Source of the DNA: UBA7236 sp964638865
GTDB lineage: Bacteria; Bacteroidota; Bacteroidia; Chitinophagales; BACL12
NCBI GenBank assembly: GCA_964638865.1
Contig: CAZXBG010000070.1
Coordinates: 1-20,652, forward strand
Direction of reading: 5' to 3'
DNA length: 20,652 nucleotides
A model generated the notes under the pieces. That model saw only the letters and a program-made list of their open reading frames with translations, was not told the DNA's origin and did no database searches. Made by a program: the position numbers and the translations under genes. Below are positions 7,004-14,217 of the stretch, one piece after another; positions within the stretch are counted from its first letter, which is position 1, and every line of letters starts with the position of its first letter.

Positions 7004-7807
7004 TTATTTTTTCTTTTTAAACTCTCGCCAAACGATAGGAAAAAACTGCAGATCATCCACAAAATACCGTTTAAACAATCGTCCGGGCTCCTGCGTAAAA
7101 CGATAGAACCATTCCATTCCGGTTTTTTGCCAGAATTTTGGAGCGCGTTTTTTTAGATTTAGATAAAATTCGTAGGAGGCGCCCATGAGTAGAAACAATG
7201 GCATCGTGGATTCCGGGTTGGGTGACTGCGACTGCAACTTTTTAAAATGTTCCATCAATCCCAACGCAATATGATTCTGTTTGGGGAAACGAATTCCGAT
7301 AAATATATAATCAGGTTTAATGATATCGAATACTTTGGATGCACCATCAATTACATTTTTTAATGCTGAAGTATCACTTACATCAAAAAATGGAGGGACA
7401 TAATATTCGAGGGAGGGATATTCTTTTTTTAATAATTCGCCTACTTCCGGGCTTGGAGCTACAACCATTACGCGTTTTTTTTCGCGGATAACGGCTTTCC
7501 ATAATAAGGGGAATAATTCACTTCCTGGTAAACGGCTTTCCAATTTTTTTCCGAGCATTTTACTCGCCCAGATTACAGGTTGACCATCGGGAAGTATATA
7601 ATACGATCTTTTTAAAATTTCAGCGAGATCAGCATATTGTTTTTCATTTAATTTAACAACATCATCAACATTTGGCGTAAATAAAAGCGGAAGTAAACCG
7701 GAATTTACCTCATATTCATTTTTAAAATTTAATATGGATGCAATGGTTGCATCAAAATTTTTATCGTTGATAAGATCAAGATCAAAAATGCGGGTTCTTT
7801 TTATCAT
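7004..7807 (-). CDS. WecG/TagA/CpsF family (GT26) glycosyltransferase
   Basis: Members of this family are membrane-associated glycosyltransferases that add the second sugar, often an N-acetylmannosamine-type residue, to a polyprenyl-diphosphate-linked acceptor. The 267 residues carry TPNVDDVV at 44-51, ILPDGQPV at 71-78 with the putative catalytic Asp74, RLPGSEL at 92-98, and the C-terminal signature RAPKFWQKTGMEWFYR at 221-236 followed by EPGRLFKRY at 240-248. One motif is unusual: the common GxPKQE is RFPKQN here (173-178), with Asn in place of Glu. The gene starts 18 bases after the dehydratase stop, so the two are co-transcribed. In context it would use a sugar of this locus, possibly the modified heptose, but donor specificity cannot be read. 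Confidence 0.85.
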   Translation of the reverse strand: MIKRTRIFDLDLINDKNFDATIASILNFKNEYEVNSGLLPLLFTPNVDDVVKLNEKQYADLAEILKRSYYILPDGQPVIWASKMLGKKLESRLPGSELFPLLWKAVIREKKRVMVVAPSPEVGELLKKEYPSLEYYVPPFFDVSDTSALKNVIDGASKVFDIIKPDYIFIGIRFPKQNHIALGLMEHFKKLQSQSPNPESTMPLFLLMGASYEFYLNLKKRAPKFWQKTGMEWFYRFTQEPGRLFKRYFVDDLQFFPIVWREFKKKK

Positions 7808-7825
7808 AACACAATTGTTTAACCC

Positions 7826-8785
7826 TTAAGATTTACTTCTGATATAATCTATCATGTCTTTTATCGTTTGATCCAGTGCATATTTTTGTTCCCAGGCTGT
7901 ATCTTTTTTTAATTTTGAGGAATCTCCGAATATGATGGGTTCGTCGGTTGGGCGCAATAGTTTCGGATCTATTTCAATAGGAAGTTTAATTCCCATATAA
8001 TTTTCAATAATGGGAATTATATCACTAATGAGATATACTTTATTTCCGGAGATATTATACACATCTCCCCAAGTACCTTTATCACTTAATAAAATTAATG
8101 CATTTACAAGATCACGCACATCGGTAATTGCACGTTTTGTTTGCAAATTTCCAACGCGTAATACGGTAGCTTTTTTTTGTTCAATTTCCACGGCGCGATG
8201 TGTAAAGTCTGCAACAACATCATTTGTTTTACGCGGCCCTGTAGTATTAAAAATTCTTGCGCGAATGCAACGAATTTTATCGTTCTGATAATATTGGAAA
8301 GATAATAGGTCTTGTCCCACTTTGCTGACTCCATACGGATGTAAGGGCAGCAAGGCGGTATCCTCTTTTACAGGTGCATTTTCCGGTGTGAGTGAAGCGC
8401 CGTATTCTGCACTGGAACAGGCAACAACAATAACCGGATCGTAGTTTTTGTCTGTTTTTTTAACATATTTTACCGCTTCAAAAATATTAATGGTACCATT
8501 TACATTGGTATCCATTGTTTCCTGTGGGCGATGCCACGATACGGTTGGATAACTCTGTGCTGCGAGATGAAATATTTTATCCGGTTTAATATCATCAATG
8601 ATATCCAATACCCTTTGATAATAACGAACATCACATTCCACGAGATGAATTTTTCCGCGAATGTCGTTCAGATCGGTTGTTGGTTTAAAATATGTTCCTA
8701 CAATATGATGTCCGCCTTCCTTATGAAAAACATCTGCCATGTGCGAACCTACCATGCCACAGGCTCCGGTTATGAGAATATTCAT
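7826..8785 (-). CDS. GDP-mannose 4,6-dehydratase-like SDR, possibly acting on GDP-heptose
   Basis: This is an extended short-chain dehydrogenase/reductase of 319 residues. The NAD(P)-binding motif is TGACGMVGSH at 6-15, FHLAAQS lies at 72-78, and the catalytic Tyr-x3-Lys is at 151-155 (YGVSK). The segment SSAEYG at 124-129 places Ser125 and Glu127 where GDP-mannose 4,6-dehydratases have Thr/Ser and Glu; reductases of the RMD type usually lack that Glu. NTTGPRKTNDVVADF at 180-194 and RPTDEPIIFGDSSK at 278-291 are also GMD/RMD-like. It heads the unit that encodes GDP-heptose synthesis. Related enzymes (DmhA, WcbK, DdahA) dehydrate GDP-D-glycero-alpha-D-manno-heptose to a 4-keto-6-deoxy sugar, so that is the leading inference. 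GDP-mannose itself or a reductase role remains possible. No separate reductase or epimerase is visible here. Confidence 0.8.
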   Translation of the reverse strand: MNILITGACGMVGSHMADVFHKEGGHHIVGTYFKPTTDLNDIRGKIHLVECDVRYYQRVLDIIDDIKPDKIFHLAAQSYPTVSWHRPQETMDTNVNGTINIFEAVKYVKKTDKNYDPVIVVACSSAEYGASLTPENAPVKEDTALLPLHPYGVSKVGQDLLSFQYYQNDKIRCIRARIFNTTGPRKTNDVVADFTHRAVEIEQKKATVLRVGNLQTKRAITDVRDLVNALILLSDKGTWGDVYNISGNKVYLISDIIPIIENYMGIKLPIEIDPKLLRPTDEPIIFGDSSKLKKDTAWEQKYALDQTIKDMIDYIRSKS

Positions 8786-8815
8786 TGTAACTCTTGGGAT
8801 TTATTAAATTTCTGG

Positions 8816-8847
8816 CAAAGATACGGCTGAAGCCCTAAACGGTCAAA
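8816..8847 (-). promoter_or_regulatory. Candidate promoter of the heptose/polysaccharide operon
   Basis: On the minus strand TTTG (8844-8847) is separated by 20 bases from TATCTTTG (8816-8823), a full match to the Bacteroidota TAnnTTTG -7 box with good spacing. It lies 30 bases upstream of the dehydratase ATG at 8785. A perfect 7-base inverted repeat (AGCCCTA at 8831-8837, TAGGGCT at 8848-8854) encloses the TTTG element, so an operator is possible. This is the best promoter candidate in the window. Confidence 0.5.
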
Positions 8848-8945
8848 TAGGGCTGTCGGTAGATTTAATAAGAGGCATTAAGTTGTTACCGCTTCCTAAA
8901 TTTGGAATAAAAAAAATGGTTTGAAATGGATAAAAAAATCACGTC

Positions 8946-9744
8946 TTATTCAATGATCAATTTCTGTACATCTATTAACATATTGTTGCAAATTACTTCC
9001 AGGAAATATATTCGTGGTTGTAAATCCTGAATATTAAACCAGGAAACCTTATAATCATTTCTGAGTTGTTCTGTTTTACATTTTTTCCCGGTAATATCGT
9101 AAATATTTAACAAATGTGCACAAGTGATATCCGTATTTATTAATTCTATAAAAACAATATCATCGGCAGAATCAGGATAGATTTTAAATAAGCCCTTTAT
9201 CTGCTGCCCTTCTTCCAACATAAGTTTATAGTAAAATTCATCTACCTCATCAAACAATTCTTCGTGCTCTTCATTAAATGCATATTTAAGTATATTGAGT
9301 GCCTACTCCCGATGGAGTGTATTTATCTCCAATTGACCTGATGTTTTCTAATTCATCAACGGTAATTTCTTTAATGCTTTTTTCATCAGAATTAATATCA
9401 GTCAATATACGGCTCCACAATAATTTGAAATTACTGTCTGTTTTCATGAGCCAATAATCTGATTCTGCGTTATTATTGTAGTTATCCGGTAAATCTTAAT
9501 CACTTAAAACAATATATCCAAGAAAATAAAAGTTTCCAGAATCATCTATTTCAATTCTTTTTAATACATCAATTAAACTGCCGCCATAAATTTTCATGTC
9601 GGTAAAATTTAAATTTACATCAAACATTCCAAGTGCACCATCGTAGGTCCCGCCAATTCCTGATACTTCCGGAAATAAATAGATTGCAGAGTTTTCGAAG
9701 TGGTAATTATAATGTGAGGCCGGAGCGGACTCATGATTCACGCC
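8946..9744 (-). pseudogene. Remnant of a T9SS-secreted protein with C-terminal sorting domain
   Basis: Reading leftwards from 9744, an open stretch (VNHESAPASHY..., ending FYFLGYIVLSD) meets an in-frame TAA at 9496-9498. The same frame continues sensibly beyond it (DLPDNYNNNAESDYWLMK, then LLWSRIL...) to about 9300. At 9288-9303 the sense shifts to another frame, which runs to 8946. The first part resembles repeats of Bacteroidota secreted proteins in which a DyWvvKld...W stretch alternates with GGs..D. The last part looks like a type A T9SS sorting domain: IYPDSADDIVFIEL, then LLNIYDITGK, LQPRIYFLEV and a terminal KLIIE. No signal peptide or N-terminal region remains. One stop and one frameshift in about 800 bases, plus the missing 5' end, point to a decayed gene. 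Sequencing error could explain one lesion but not the lost N-terminus. Domain identity is by pattern recognition only. Confidence 0.65.
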
Positions 9745-10980
9745 TTACTTCTCTGCAAATTTCTGCAAATAACTTTTCACTGCGTTTTTATTTACTGTGA
9801 ATGACATCATTTTAAGTTTAACATAATCTTCATGCACGTATAAATATCCAAAACTTGGACTTGCAGCGCCGCAGTTTCTGGAACCCGAGCCGGAGTCTTT
9901 GAAAAGAAACCAGGTTTTTCCATCCTGTTCTTTATATCCAACCAAATGCATTGCATGGTCATCGGTGGAGGAGCCATTATTTAAACGCAACTGACGTGCA
10001 GCATCATTAATATTATCACTTGATATATCCCAGGTAGGAACAACCGCCATATTATTCCAGCTATCCCAACCCGGTTCAGAAACATCACCACCTATACTTA
10101 TACTATACCCATTTTTTAATGATGTTTTTAATGCATCCATAAATTCATCGGCGGGTAAATTATAATAAGATGCATCGTTCCACCAATTATCGGGAACATC
10201 GTATTCTGCTTTTGTGTAAAATGGTTTTTGCATAAGACTCATAAAATCAACATAATTATTCATATCCAGTTTTAATATATTCTTGGCATACTCTATCGGT
10301 GAATATGTTTTATTATCATAGGTTACTTTTGTTGGTGGTTCACCCATATAAAAATTAAGAATGGATTTTATCGTATTCACTACTTCCGATTCATTCCAGT
10401 TATTATTTGTTTTTATACTTTTTAAATAAGTATTCATTTCGCCCAACATGGCTTCATGATTGTAAAAACTGGCGGTGGAAGTTTTACCTTTAAAATCGTT
10501 GTATGGAACGATGCCATAATCCTTTATCATCCAGGTTGTGCCATTGGTTTCACTTCCTTCGCCGAAGGTCATATTACCTCTGTTGGCTACAAAATATTTC
10601 GCTCTTTCTACATATTGCCAATACACAACATACATTTCACTTAATTTCACCTCAAGTCCACTCGCTTTTTTTACCTCACTTTCGAAAAACGACATGGTAG
10701 AAAAACACCAGCATGTTCCGGTATTTCCCTGACTAACAGGATCGTTGTGCCAAACCTGCGTATATAATGCAGGATCTTTAGGAGCGGAAATTCCGCTTGC
10801 ATCAATTTTAAATACACGATTATCTTTTGGTGTTGCAGGAACATTATTATTGATATCGGTCATTATGACATCATTAAAATATCCACCCTTTGACTCACGG
10901 TATTCTGCCTTTGTTGGCTGTTGGGCAAAGAGGTAAACAGAAAAACTGCAAATAGCAGCGAGTAAAAATAAATTCTTCAT
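9745..10980 (-). CDS. Secreted C1-family cysteine peptidase (aminopeptidase C/bleomycin hydrolase-like)
   Basis: This is a papain-fold cysteine peptidase, probably an exported aminopeptidase C-like enzyme. I place the start at the ATG at 10980 because it gives a clean signal peptide (MKNLFLLAAICSFSVYLFA, then QQ); the 7-residue longer form is unlikely. The mature protein has about 390 residues. Numbered from the chosen start, the oxyanion Gln84 and nucleophile Cys90 lie in QGNTGTCWCFS, and the catalytic His342 in DDHAMHLVGY. The third position, usually Asn in papain-type enzymes, is Asp362 in FKDSGSG; I believe relatives in this phylum share this, so it may still be active. The C-terminal DYVKLKMMSF stretch is family-like, so the stop looks natural. 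A -7 box (TAAATTTG, 10999-11006) lies 18 bases upstream of the ATG. It stands alone, 271 bases from the upstream sulfotransferase gene's ATG-distal end is 190 bases away, and its link to the glycan genes is unclear. Confidence 0.82.
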   Translation of the reverse strand: MKNLFLLAAICSFSVYLFAQQPTKAEYRESKGGYFNDVIMTDINNNVPATPKDNRVFKIDASGISAPKDPALYTQVWHNDPVSQGNTGTCWCFSTMSFFESEVKKASGLEVKLSEMYVVYWQYVERAKYFVANRGNMTFGEGSETNGTTWMIKDYGIVPYNDFKGKTSTASFYNHEAMLGEMNTYLKSIKTNNNWNESEVVNTIKSILNFYMGEPPTKVTYDNKTYSPIEYAKNILKLDMNNYVDFMSLMQKPFYTKAEYDVPDNWWNDASYYNLPADEFMDALKTSLKNGYSISIGGDVSEPGWDSWNNMAVVPTWDISSDNINDAARQLRLNNGSSTDDHAMHLVGYKEQDGKTWFLFKDSGSGSRNCGAASPSFGYLYVHEDYVKLKMMSFTVNKNAVKSYLQKFAEK

Positions 10981-10998
10981 AGTAGCAAATTGTAGAAA

Positions 10999-11006
10999 CA
11001 AATTTA
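10999..11006 (-). promoter_or_regulatory. Candidate -7 box for the cysteine peptidase
   Basis: TAAATTTG on the minus strand matches TAnnTTTG exactly and ends 18 bases before the peptidase ATG. No TTG/TTTG -33 element is visible at the proper distance, so support is weak. The identical box with identical spacing occurs upstream of the M1 peptidase. Confidence 0.25.
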
Positions 11007-11063
11007 AGGTTAATGTTTGGAGGGAGAAAATAAATTTTGTTAATGTTTGGTAAAGGTACAGCC

Positions 11064-11100
11064 TCTAAGGCGCGAAGAACGCCAAGGAAGCGCGAAGAAA
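11064..11100. repeat. Degenerate copy of the dispersed cgcaaagg-type repeat
   Basis: A purine-rich stretch with AAGGCGCGAAGAACGCC and GGAAGCGCGAAGAAAG follows the pattern of short GCGAAGA/GCAAAGG iterations seen in the tandem array at 3937-4474, but is diverged and has no visible right arm. It lies in the spacer between the sulfotransferase and peptidase genes (10981-11170), which otherwise holds nothing I recognise. Confidence 0.5.
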
Positions 11101-11170
11101 GTTGATTAAAAAAAACGTTTACGCTGTTGCGATGAAAGCAAGAAGAAAGTTTGATTTAAAAAACTACATT

Positions 11171-11899
11171 TTATCTCAAAAATTTCCAGTAGATCTTTCT
11201 TGGGAAATTTAATAAGTTGTATAACAATTGTGCGTGAACAGGTTCTTTAATATGGGCCCAGTTTTCAGGAAAATAATATCCCCAATATCGCATAAATGGG
11301 CCGAACACAAATTTAGCTCTGCGTTTGGCTTTGTCACTTTCGTAATAACTCCAGAAATCTGCTTTTTTTTCCGGTGTTTTATTTGCCTGAGGAAGGTCGC
11401 GGGTGATGGGTAGTTCTAGTTCGGTAAACACCTTTCTGTAATCAGCAACTAAATGTTCGAAACGAATAATATGATCCATTTTTTTGTGATGCAAAATACT
11501 CCAATTGCTGTATGGCGATTTAAAAAAATTCAAAAAATAGGTTTCAAAAGATGCTTTATGCTGAATAATAAAATTATACCGTTCCTGATCTCGGTTTTTT
11601 GCAAGTGACTTGCGCAACCATTTTCCGGGGCGTTTTCTTCCGGAAGAAAATCTTTCATCCAAATCGTTCTTGTATTTAAAATACATACTCACCGTTTGAT
11701 CAAGAGGATTGCGAACGCTGCCAATAGAGCGATATTTTTTTTCCTCCGCATTCGCTTTTCTCAAAAAATCATCATAGGTAGCATGTTTATTCAAATAGGG
11801 CTCGCATCCATATTGCTCTCTTATTTCCTTCGAAATTGCGCTTGTTGCAGTTAAAGGAAGTTCAATAAAAATAAATTTATATCTGTGATCTATTACCAT
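11171..11899 (-). CDS. Sulfotransferase family protein (Sulfotransfer_2 type)
   Basis: This is probably a PAPS-dependent sulfotransferase acting on a glycan or lipid. In the 242 residues, KFIFIELPLTATSAISKE at 8-25 takes the place of the 5'-phosphosulfate-binding loop. SVRNPLDQTVSMYFKYKN at 61-78 is the 3'-phosphate-binding segment with the typical Arg-Asn-Pro core. IIRFEHLVADY at 144-154 resembles the conserved 'hhryEdL' region. The loop lacks the usual GxxKxGTT form and has ATS instead, as in some Sulfotransfer_2 relatives, so activity is inferred. No signal peptide is seen; a cytoplasmic enzyme is expected. It is the 3'-most gene of the esterase, glycosyltransferase and sulfotransferase group, 108 bases after the esterase stop, with low-complexity repeat DNA in the spacer. 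Confidence 0.72.
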   Translation of the reverse strand: MVIDHRYKFIFIELPLTATSAISKEIREQYGCEPYLNKHATYDDFLRKANAEEKKYRSIGSVRNPLDQTVSMYFKYKNDLDERFSSGRKRPGKWLRKSLAKNRDQERYNFIIQHKASFETYFLNFFKSPYSNWSILHHKKMDHIIRFEHLVADYRKVFTELELPITRDLPQANKTPEKKADFWSYYESDKAKRRAKFVFGPFMRYWGYYFPENWAHIKEPVHAQLLYNLLNFPRKIYWKFLR

Positions 11900-11907
11900 T
11901 TTATTTA

Positions 11908-12014
11908 GTTCTGAGTTCTGGGTTCTAAGTTTTGGGTTTTTGGTTTTGGGTTAGCAAAAGTTTACATAGTTTGCAAAAGTTTCAGGGTTAAGCTCCATTG
12001 TCAATTATCAATTG
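11908..12014. repeat. Low-complexity intergenic repeat tract
   Basis: From 11908 to 11952 short variants of GTTCTGGGTT/GTTTTGGGTT follow one another. They are followed by two direct copies of GCAAAAGTTT (11954-11963 and 11973-11982). At 11999-12014 the palindromic TGTCAATTATCAATTG overlaps the 3' end of the esterase gene and supplies its TGA stop. Such tracts are frequent between genes in Bacteroidota. I see no gene or promoter box in the tract. Confidence 0.6.
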
Positions 12015-12868
12015 CCATGTGTTTCCACAAAATTAATAATATCATTTTTTACATCCTCCGGTAAATGCCCACCAAAATAAATGGTTCCCATATCATGACC
12101 ATACAAAGGATAAAAATAATATTGATGTTCAACGCCTGCTATATTTAAAACATTATTTAAAATTTCACCTTGTGAAGCTGGAACAGTAAAATCTAATCCA
12201 CAATATTGCAAAAGTGTTGGAACTGATGTAGAATTTACATGGGTTGCAGGACTTGCCTCGATCCAGGTTGCGGTATCTTCCAGATAAGTTGTGCCTGTCA
12301 GATTTTCAACAAAGCCATTTAATTCAGGATTGTTTAAAAAATAATCGTCTGTTAAATCAGTTGGGCCTGCAAGACTAAATACAGCTTTTATTGCATTGTC
12401 GGCATTGTTATGGTAAGCAGTATACAATGCGAGATGTCCGCCCGCACTATGCCCTGCAATTAATATTTTGGTTGGGGAATAAACAAAGGCATTGGATTTC
12501 GAAATAAGAAAATCCAAAGAAGATCTGATGTCAAGAGCAAGATCGTCGTATAAAATTCCGGATGCGGAATTTGCCAATCTGTAATTGACATTTGCAATTG
12601 CAAATCCCTGATTCTGAAGGTCGGATAAAACTAAAGCGTAATCACTTTTATCGCCTGCGTTCCAGTTACCTCCGTGAATAAAGATCAATAATTTAGTTTC
12701 GGTTGTTCTGGAGCCCGGTAAATAAATATCTAATTTCTGTAAAGGATCAGCTCCATAGGAAACTTCATAAATCGTTTCTTCCAACAAAGTTGCAGGTGTT
12801 TCGTCCTTATTACAGGCTGAAAGTGTTATTATTAAAAATGAAAGAAATAGTAATTTACGAAACTGCAT
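12008..12868 (-). CDS. Lipoprotein alpha/beta hydrolase (BD-FAE/esterase-like)
   Basis: This is a probable surface or periplasmic carboxylesterase or deacylase. With the ATG at 12868 it has 286 residues and a lipoprotein signal (MQFRKLLFLSFLIITLSAC, lipobox LSAC, Cys19). The only earlier start is a TTG at 12874, which adds two residues. The alpha/beta-hydrolase fold shows the oxyanion HGGNW at 65-69, the nucleophile elbow GHSAGG at 139-144 (Ser141), a likely Asp226 in GLDFTVP and His258 in YGHDMG, so the triad looks complete. The HGG plus GHSAGG arrangement is typical of the BD-FAE/kynurenine-formamidase-like group. It starts 8 bases after the stop of the family-4 glycosyltransferase and is therefore co-transcribed. 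Removal of acyl groups from a glycan is plausible, but its substrate is unknown. Confidence 0.85.
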   Translation of the reverse strand: MQFRKLLFLSFLIITLSACNKDETPATLLEETIYEVSYGADPLQKLDIYLPGSRTTETKLLIFIHGGNWNAGDKSDYALVLSDLQNQGFAIANVNYRLANSASGILYDDLALDIRSSLDFLISKSNAFVYSPTKILIAGHSAGGHLALYTAYHNNADNAIKAVFSLAGPTDLTDDYFLNNPELNGFVENLTGTTYLEDTATWIEASPATHVNSTSVPTLLQYCGLDFTVPASQGEILNNVLNIAGVEHQYYFYPLYGHDMGTIYFGGHLPEDVKNDIINFVETHGN

Positions 12869-12876
12869 AATCAAAG

Positions 12877-14073
12877 TTAAATATTTTCGTCGAGAATTTT
12901 ATATAAACTATCCCAGGTATAATATTTTGCAGCTGTAATTTTACTTGCATTGGCAATTTTTTCCCATTTGAGTTTATCTGTCAATAATGTTGCCACAAGT
13001 TCACCAAATACCTTTACATCATCTGCAATGAGAATATCTTTTCCATCTTCAACCTGCAACCCTTCCGTTCCAATTGAAGTAGAAACCATTGGAATTCCTC
13101 TGCATAATCCATTTATCGTTTTTACTTTCATTCCGCTTCCAAACCGAAGGGGAATGATATTTACCTTACATTTTGTAAAATATTCTTCAAGGTCTACAAC
13201 AAATCCGGTAACGATGATATCATGGTGATCCATTGAGAGTTGCAATAAACGCTGGTCCGGGTTTTTGCCGATGATGTATAATTTTAGCTCCGGGAATTTC
13301 GATTTCAATTCTTTCCAGGTTCCATTTACAAACCATATCAATCCTTCAATATTAGCCTCCCAGGTGAGCGTTCCTACATAAACGAGACTGTTCTCTAAAA
13401 CATCAAAGGATGGAATTGGAATTTTTATCTGATCATCTTCCCCAATATGTAAATAATCGCGGAATTTTAATTTCCTTTTTACGGGATCTGGTTCATGCAT
13501 GGCATTGTCGTTGGTTGCACCCAAAACAATATCTGCTTGTTTTACATACTGCAACTCCCACTTTTTAATTCTGTTCGCTTCTTGTTGGATTATTAATTTT
13601 TTAATCGGATTCTTTTCTACTTCCGCATATCTGCTCCAAATTAAATACTCCGCATTATGCGTTCTAAATACTACTTTTCCCTTAAAAGTTTTTGGAATGT
13701 ATTGCATCACTTCATAATGTTCGGCAACTATTACATCAAAATCGTTAGCTATAGTTTCAATCTTTTTTTTCATAGAAACAGAATAATTCCGAAACATATT
13801 GATTGTAATTCCTTTCAGATAACTTTTTACAAGATTTAGAGGAGTTCTTTCCACATTCAATACCTCAAAATAGGACTGTTTGATTCCGGTATCGGCAAGA
13901 AAAGCATCCTTATATTTCACATCATCACCCTTTAAAAAACAAACAAAATACAGGTCGTGATTTTTATGTAAATATGTGGCTAATTTGTAGGAATTGAACA
14001 AACTTGCACCGTGGTTTGTGGGGTATGGAAGATGAATTGTTATATGTAATACTTTTTTACGGGCGCTTGACAT
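12877..14073 (-). CDS. Family 4-type glycosyltransferase
   Basis: This is a GT-B retaining glycosyltransferase of 398 residues. The N-terminal acceptor domain begins KVLHITIHLPYPTNHGAS at 7-24 and includes FRTHNAEYLIWSRY at 136-149, similar to the group of EPS-associated sugar transferases with a conserved HNAEY. The C-terminal donor domain has VYVGTLTWEANIEGLIWF at 231-248, IPLRFGSGMKVKTINGL at 307-323 and STSIGTEGL at 331-339, with Glu337 in the usual nucleotide-sugar position. No membrane segment is evident, so it should act at the cytoplasmic face of the inner membrane. It is followed within 8 bases by the esterase gene. Donor sugar and acceptor cannot be told. Confidence 0.88.
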   Translation of the reverse strand: MSSARKKVLHITIHLPYPTNHGASLFNSYKLATYLHKNHDLYFVCFLKGDDVKYKDAFLADTGIKQSYFEVLNVERTPLNLVKSYLKGITINMFRNYSVSMKKKIETIANDFDVIVAEHYEVMQYIPKTFKGKVVFRTHNAEYLIWSRYAEVEKNPIKKLIIQQEANRIKKWELQYVKQADIVLGATNDNAMHEPDPVKRKLKFRDYLHIGEDDQIKIPIPSFDVLENSLVYVGTLTWEANIEGLIWFVNGTWKELKSKFPELKLYIIGKNPDQRLLQLSMDHHDIIVTGFVVDLEEYFTKCKVNIIPLRFGSGMKVKTINGLCRGIPMVSTSIGTEGLQVEDGKDILIADDVKVFGELVATLLTDKLKWEKIANASKITAAKYYTWDSLYKILDENI

Positions 14074-14089
14074 GAATATTTTTTTTTCT

Positions 14090-14125
14090 ACAAAGTCGCA
14101 AAGGGTGCGAAGGAGGCGCTAAGAA
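14090..14125. repeat. Diverged copy of the cgcaaagg-type repeat
   Basis: ACAAAGTCGCAAAGGGTGCG followed by AAGGAGGCGCTAAGAA repeats the roughly 8-base GCAAAGG/GCGAAGG pattern of the array at 3937-4474. It starts 16 bases upstream of the glycosyltransferase ATG. Only a left-arm-like half is present. Confidence 0.5.
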
Positions 14126-14129
14126 ATTA

Positions 14130-14148
14130 TTTTGTATAAAATACAAAA
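14130..14148. repeat. Perfect AT-rich inverted repeat
   Basis: TTTTGTAT (14130-14137) and ATACAAAA (14141-14148) are perfect reverse complements around a 3-base AAA. It lies between the second sulfotransferase stop and the glycosyltransferase start. No T-run follows, so a terminator is unlikely. It could be an operator, or chance in AT-rich DNA. Confidence 0.35.
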
Positions 14149-14217
14149 CTTCCTTATTGGTGCCCGACGCATAGTCTATTCGAATCATTGTAGTATAATG
14201 AATATATAAATTTTTAG

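Noticed and set aside
8104..8334. Second minus-strand frame of 76 codons inside the dehydratase gene.
   Set aside because: It is out of frame within a well-supported gene and its translation has no family features.
10456..10732. Overlapping plus-strand open frames opposite the C1 peptidase.
   Set aside because: They are antisense to a conserved catalytic gene and show only composition-driven sequence.
9496..11001. Stop-codon readthrough joining the C1 peptidase to the downstream T9SS remnant, since both share a frame across the TAA at 9745-9747.
   Set aside because: The peptidase ends in a family-like C-terminus. The remnant carries a further in-frame stop and a frameshift, and a shared frame has a one-in-three chance.
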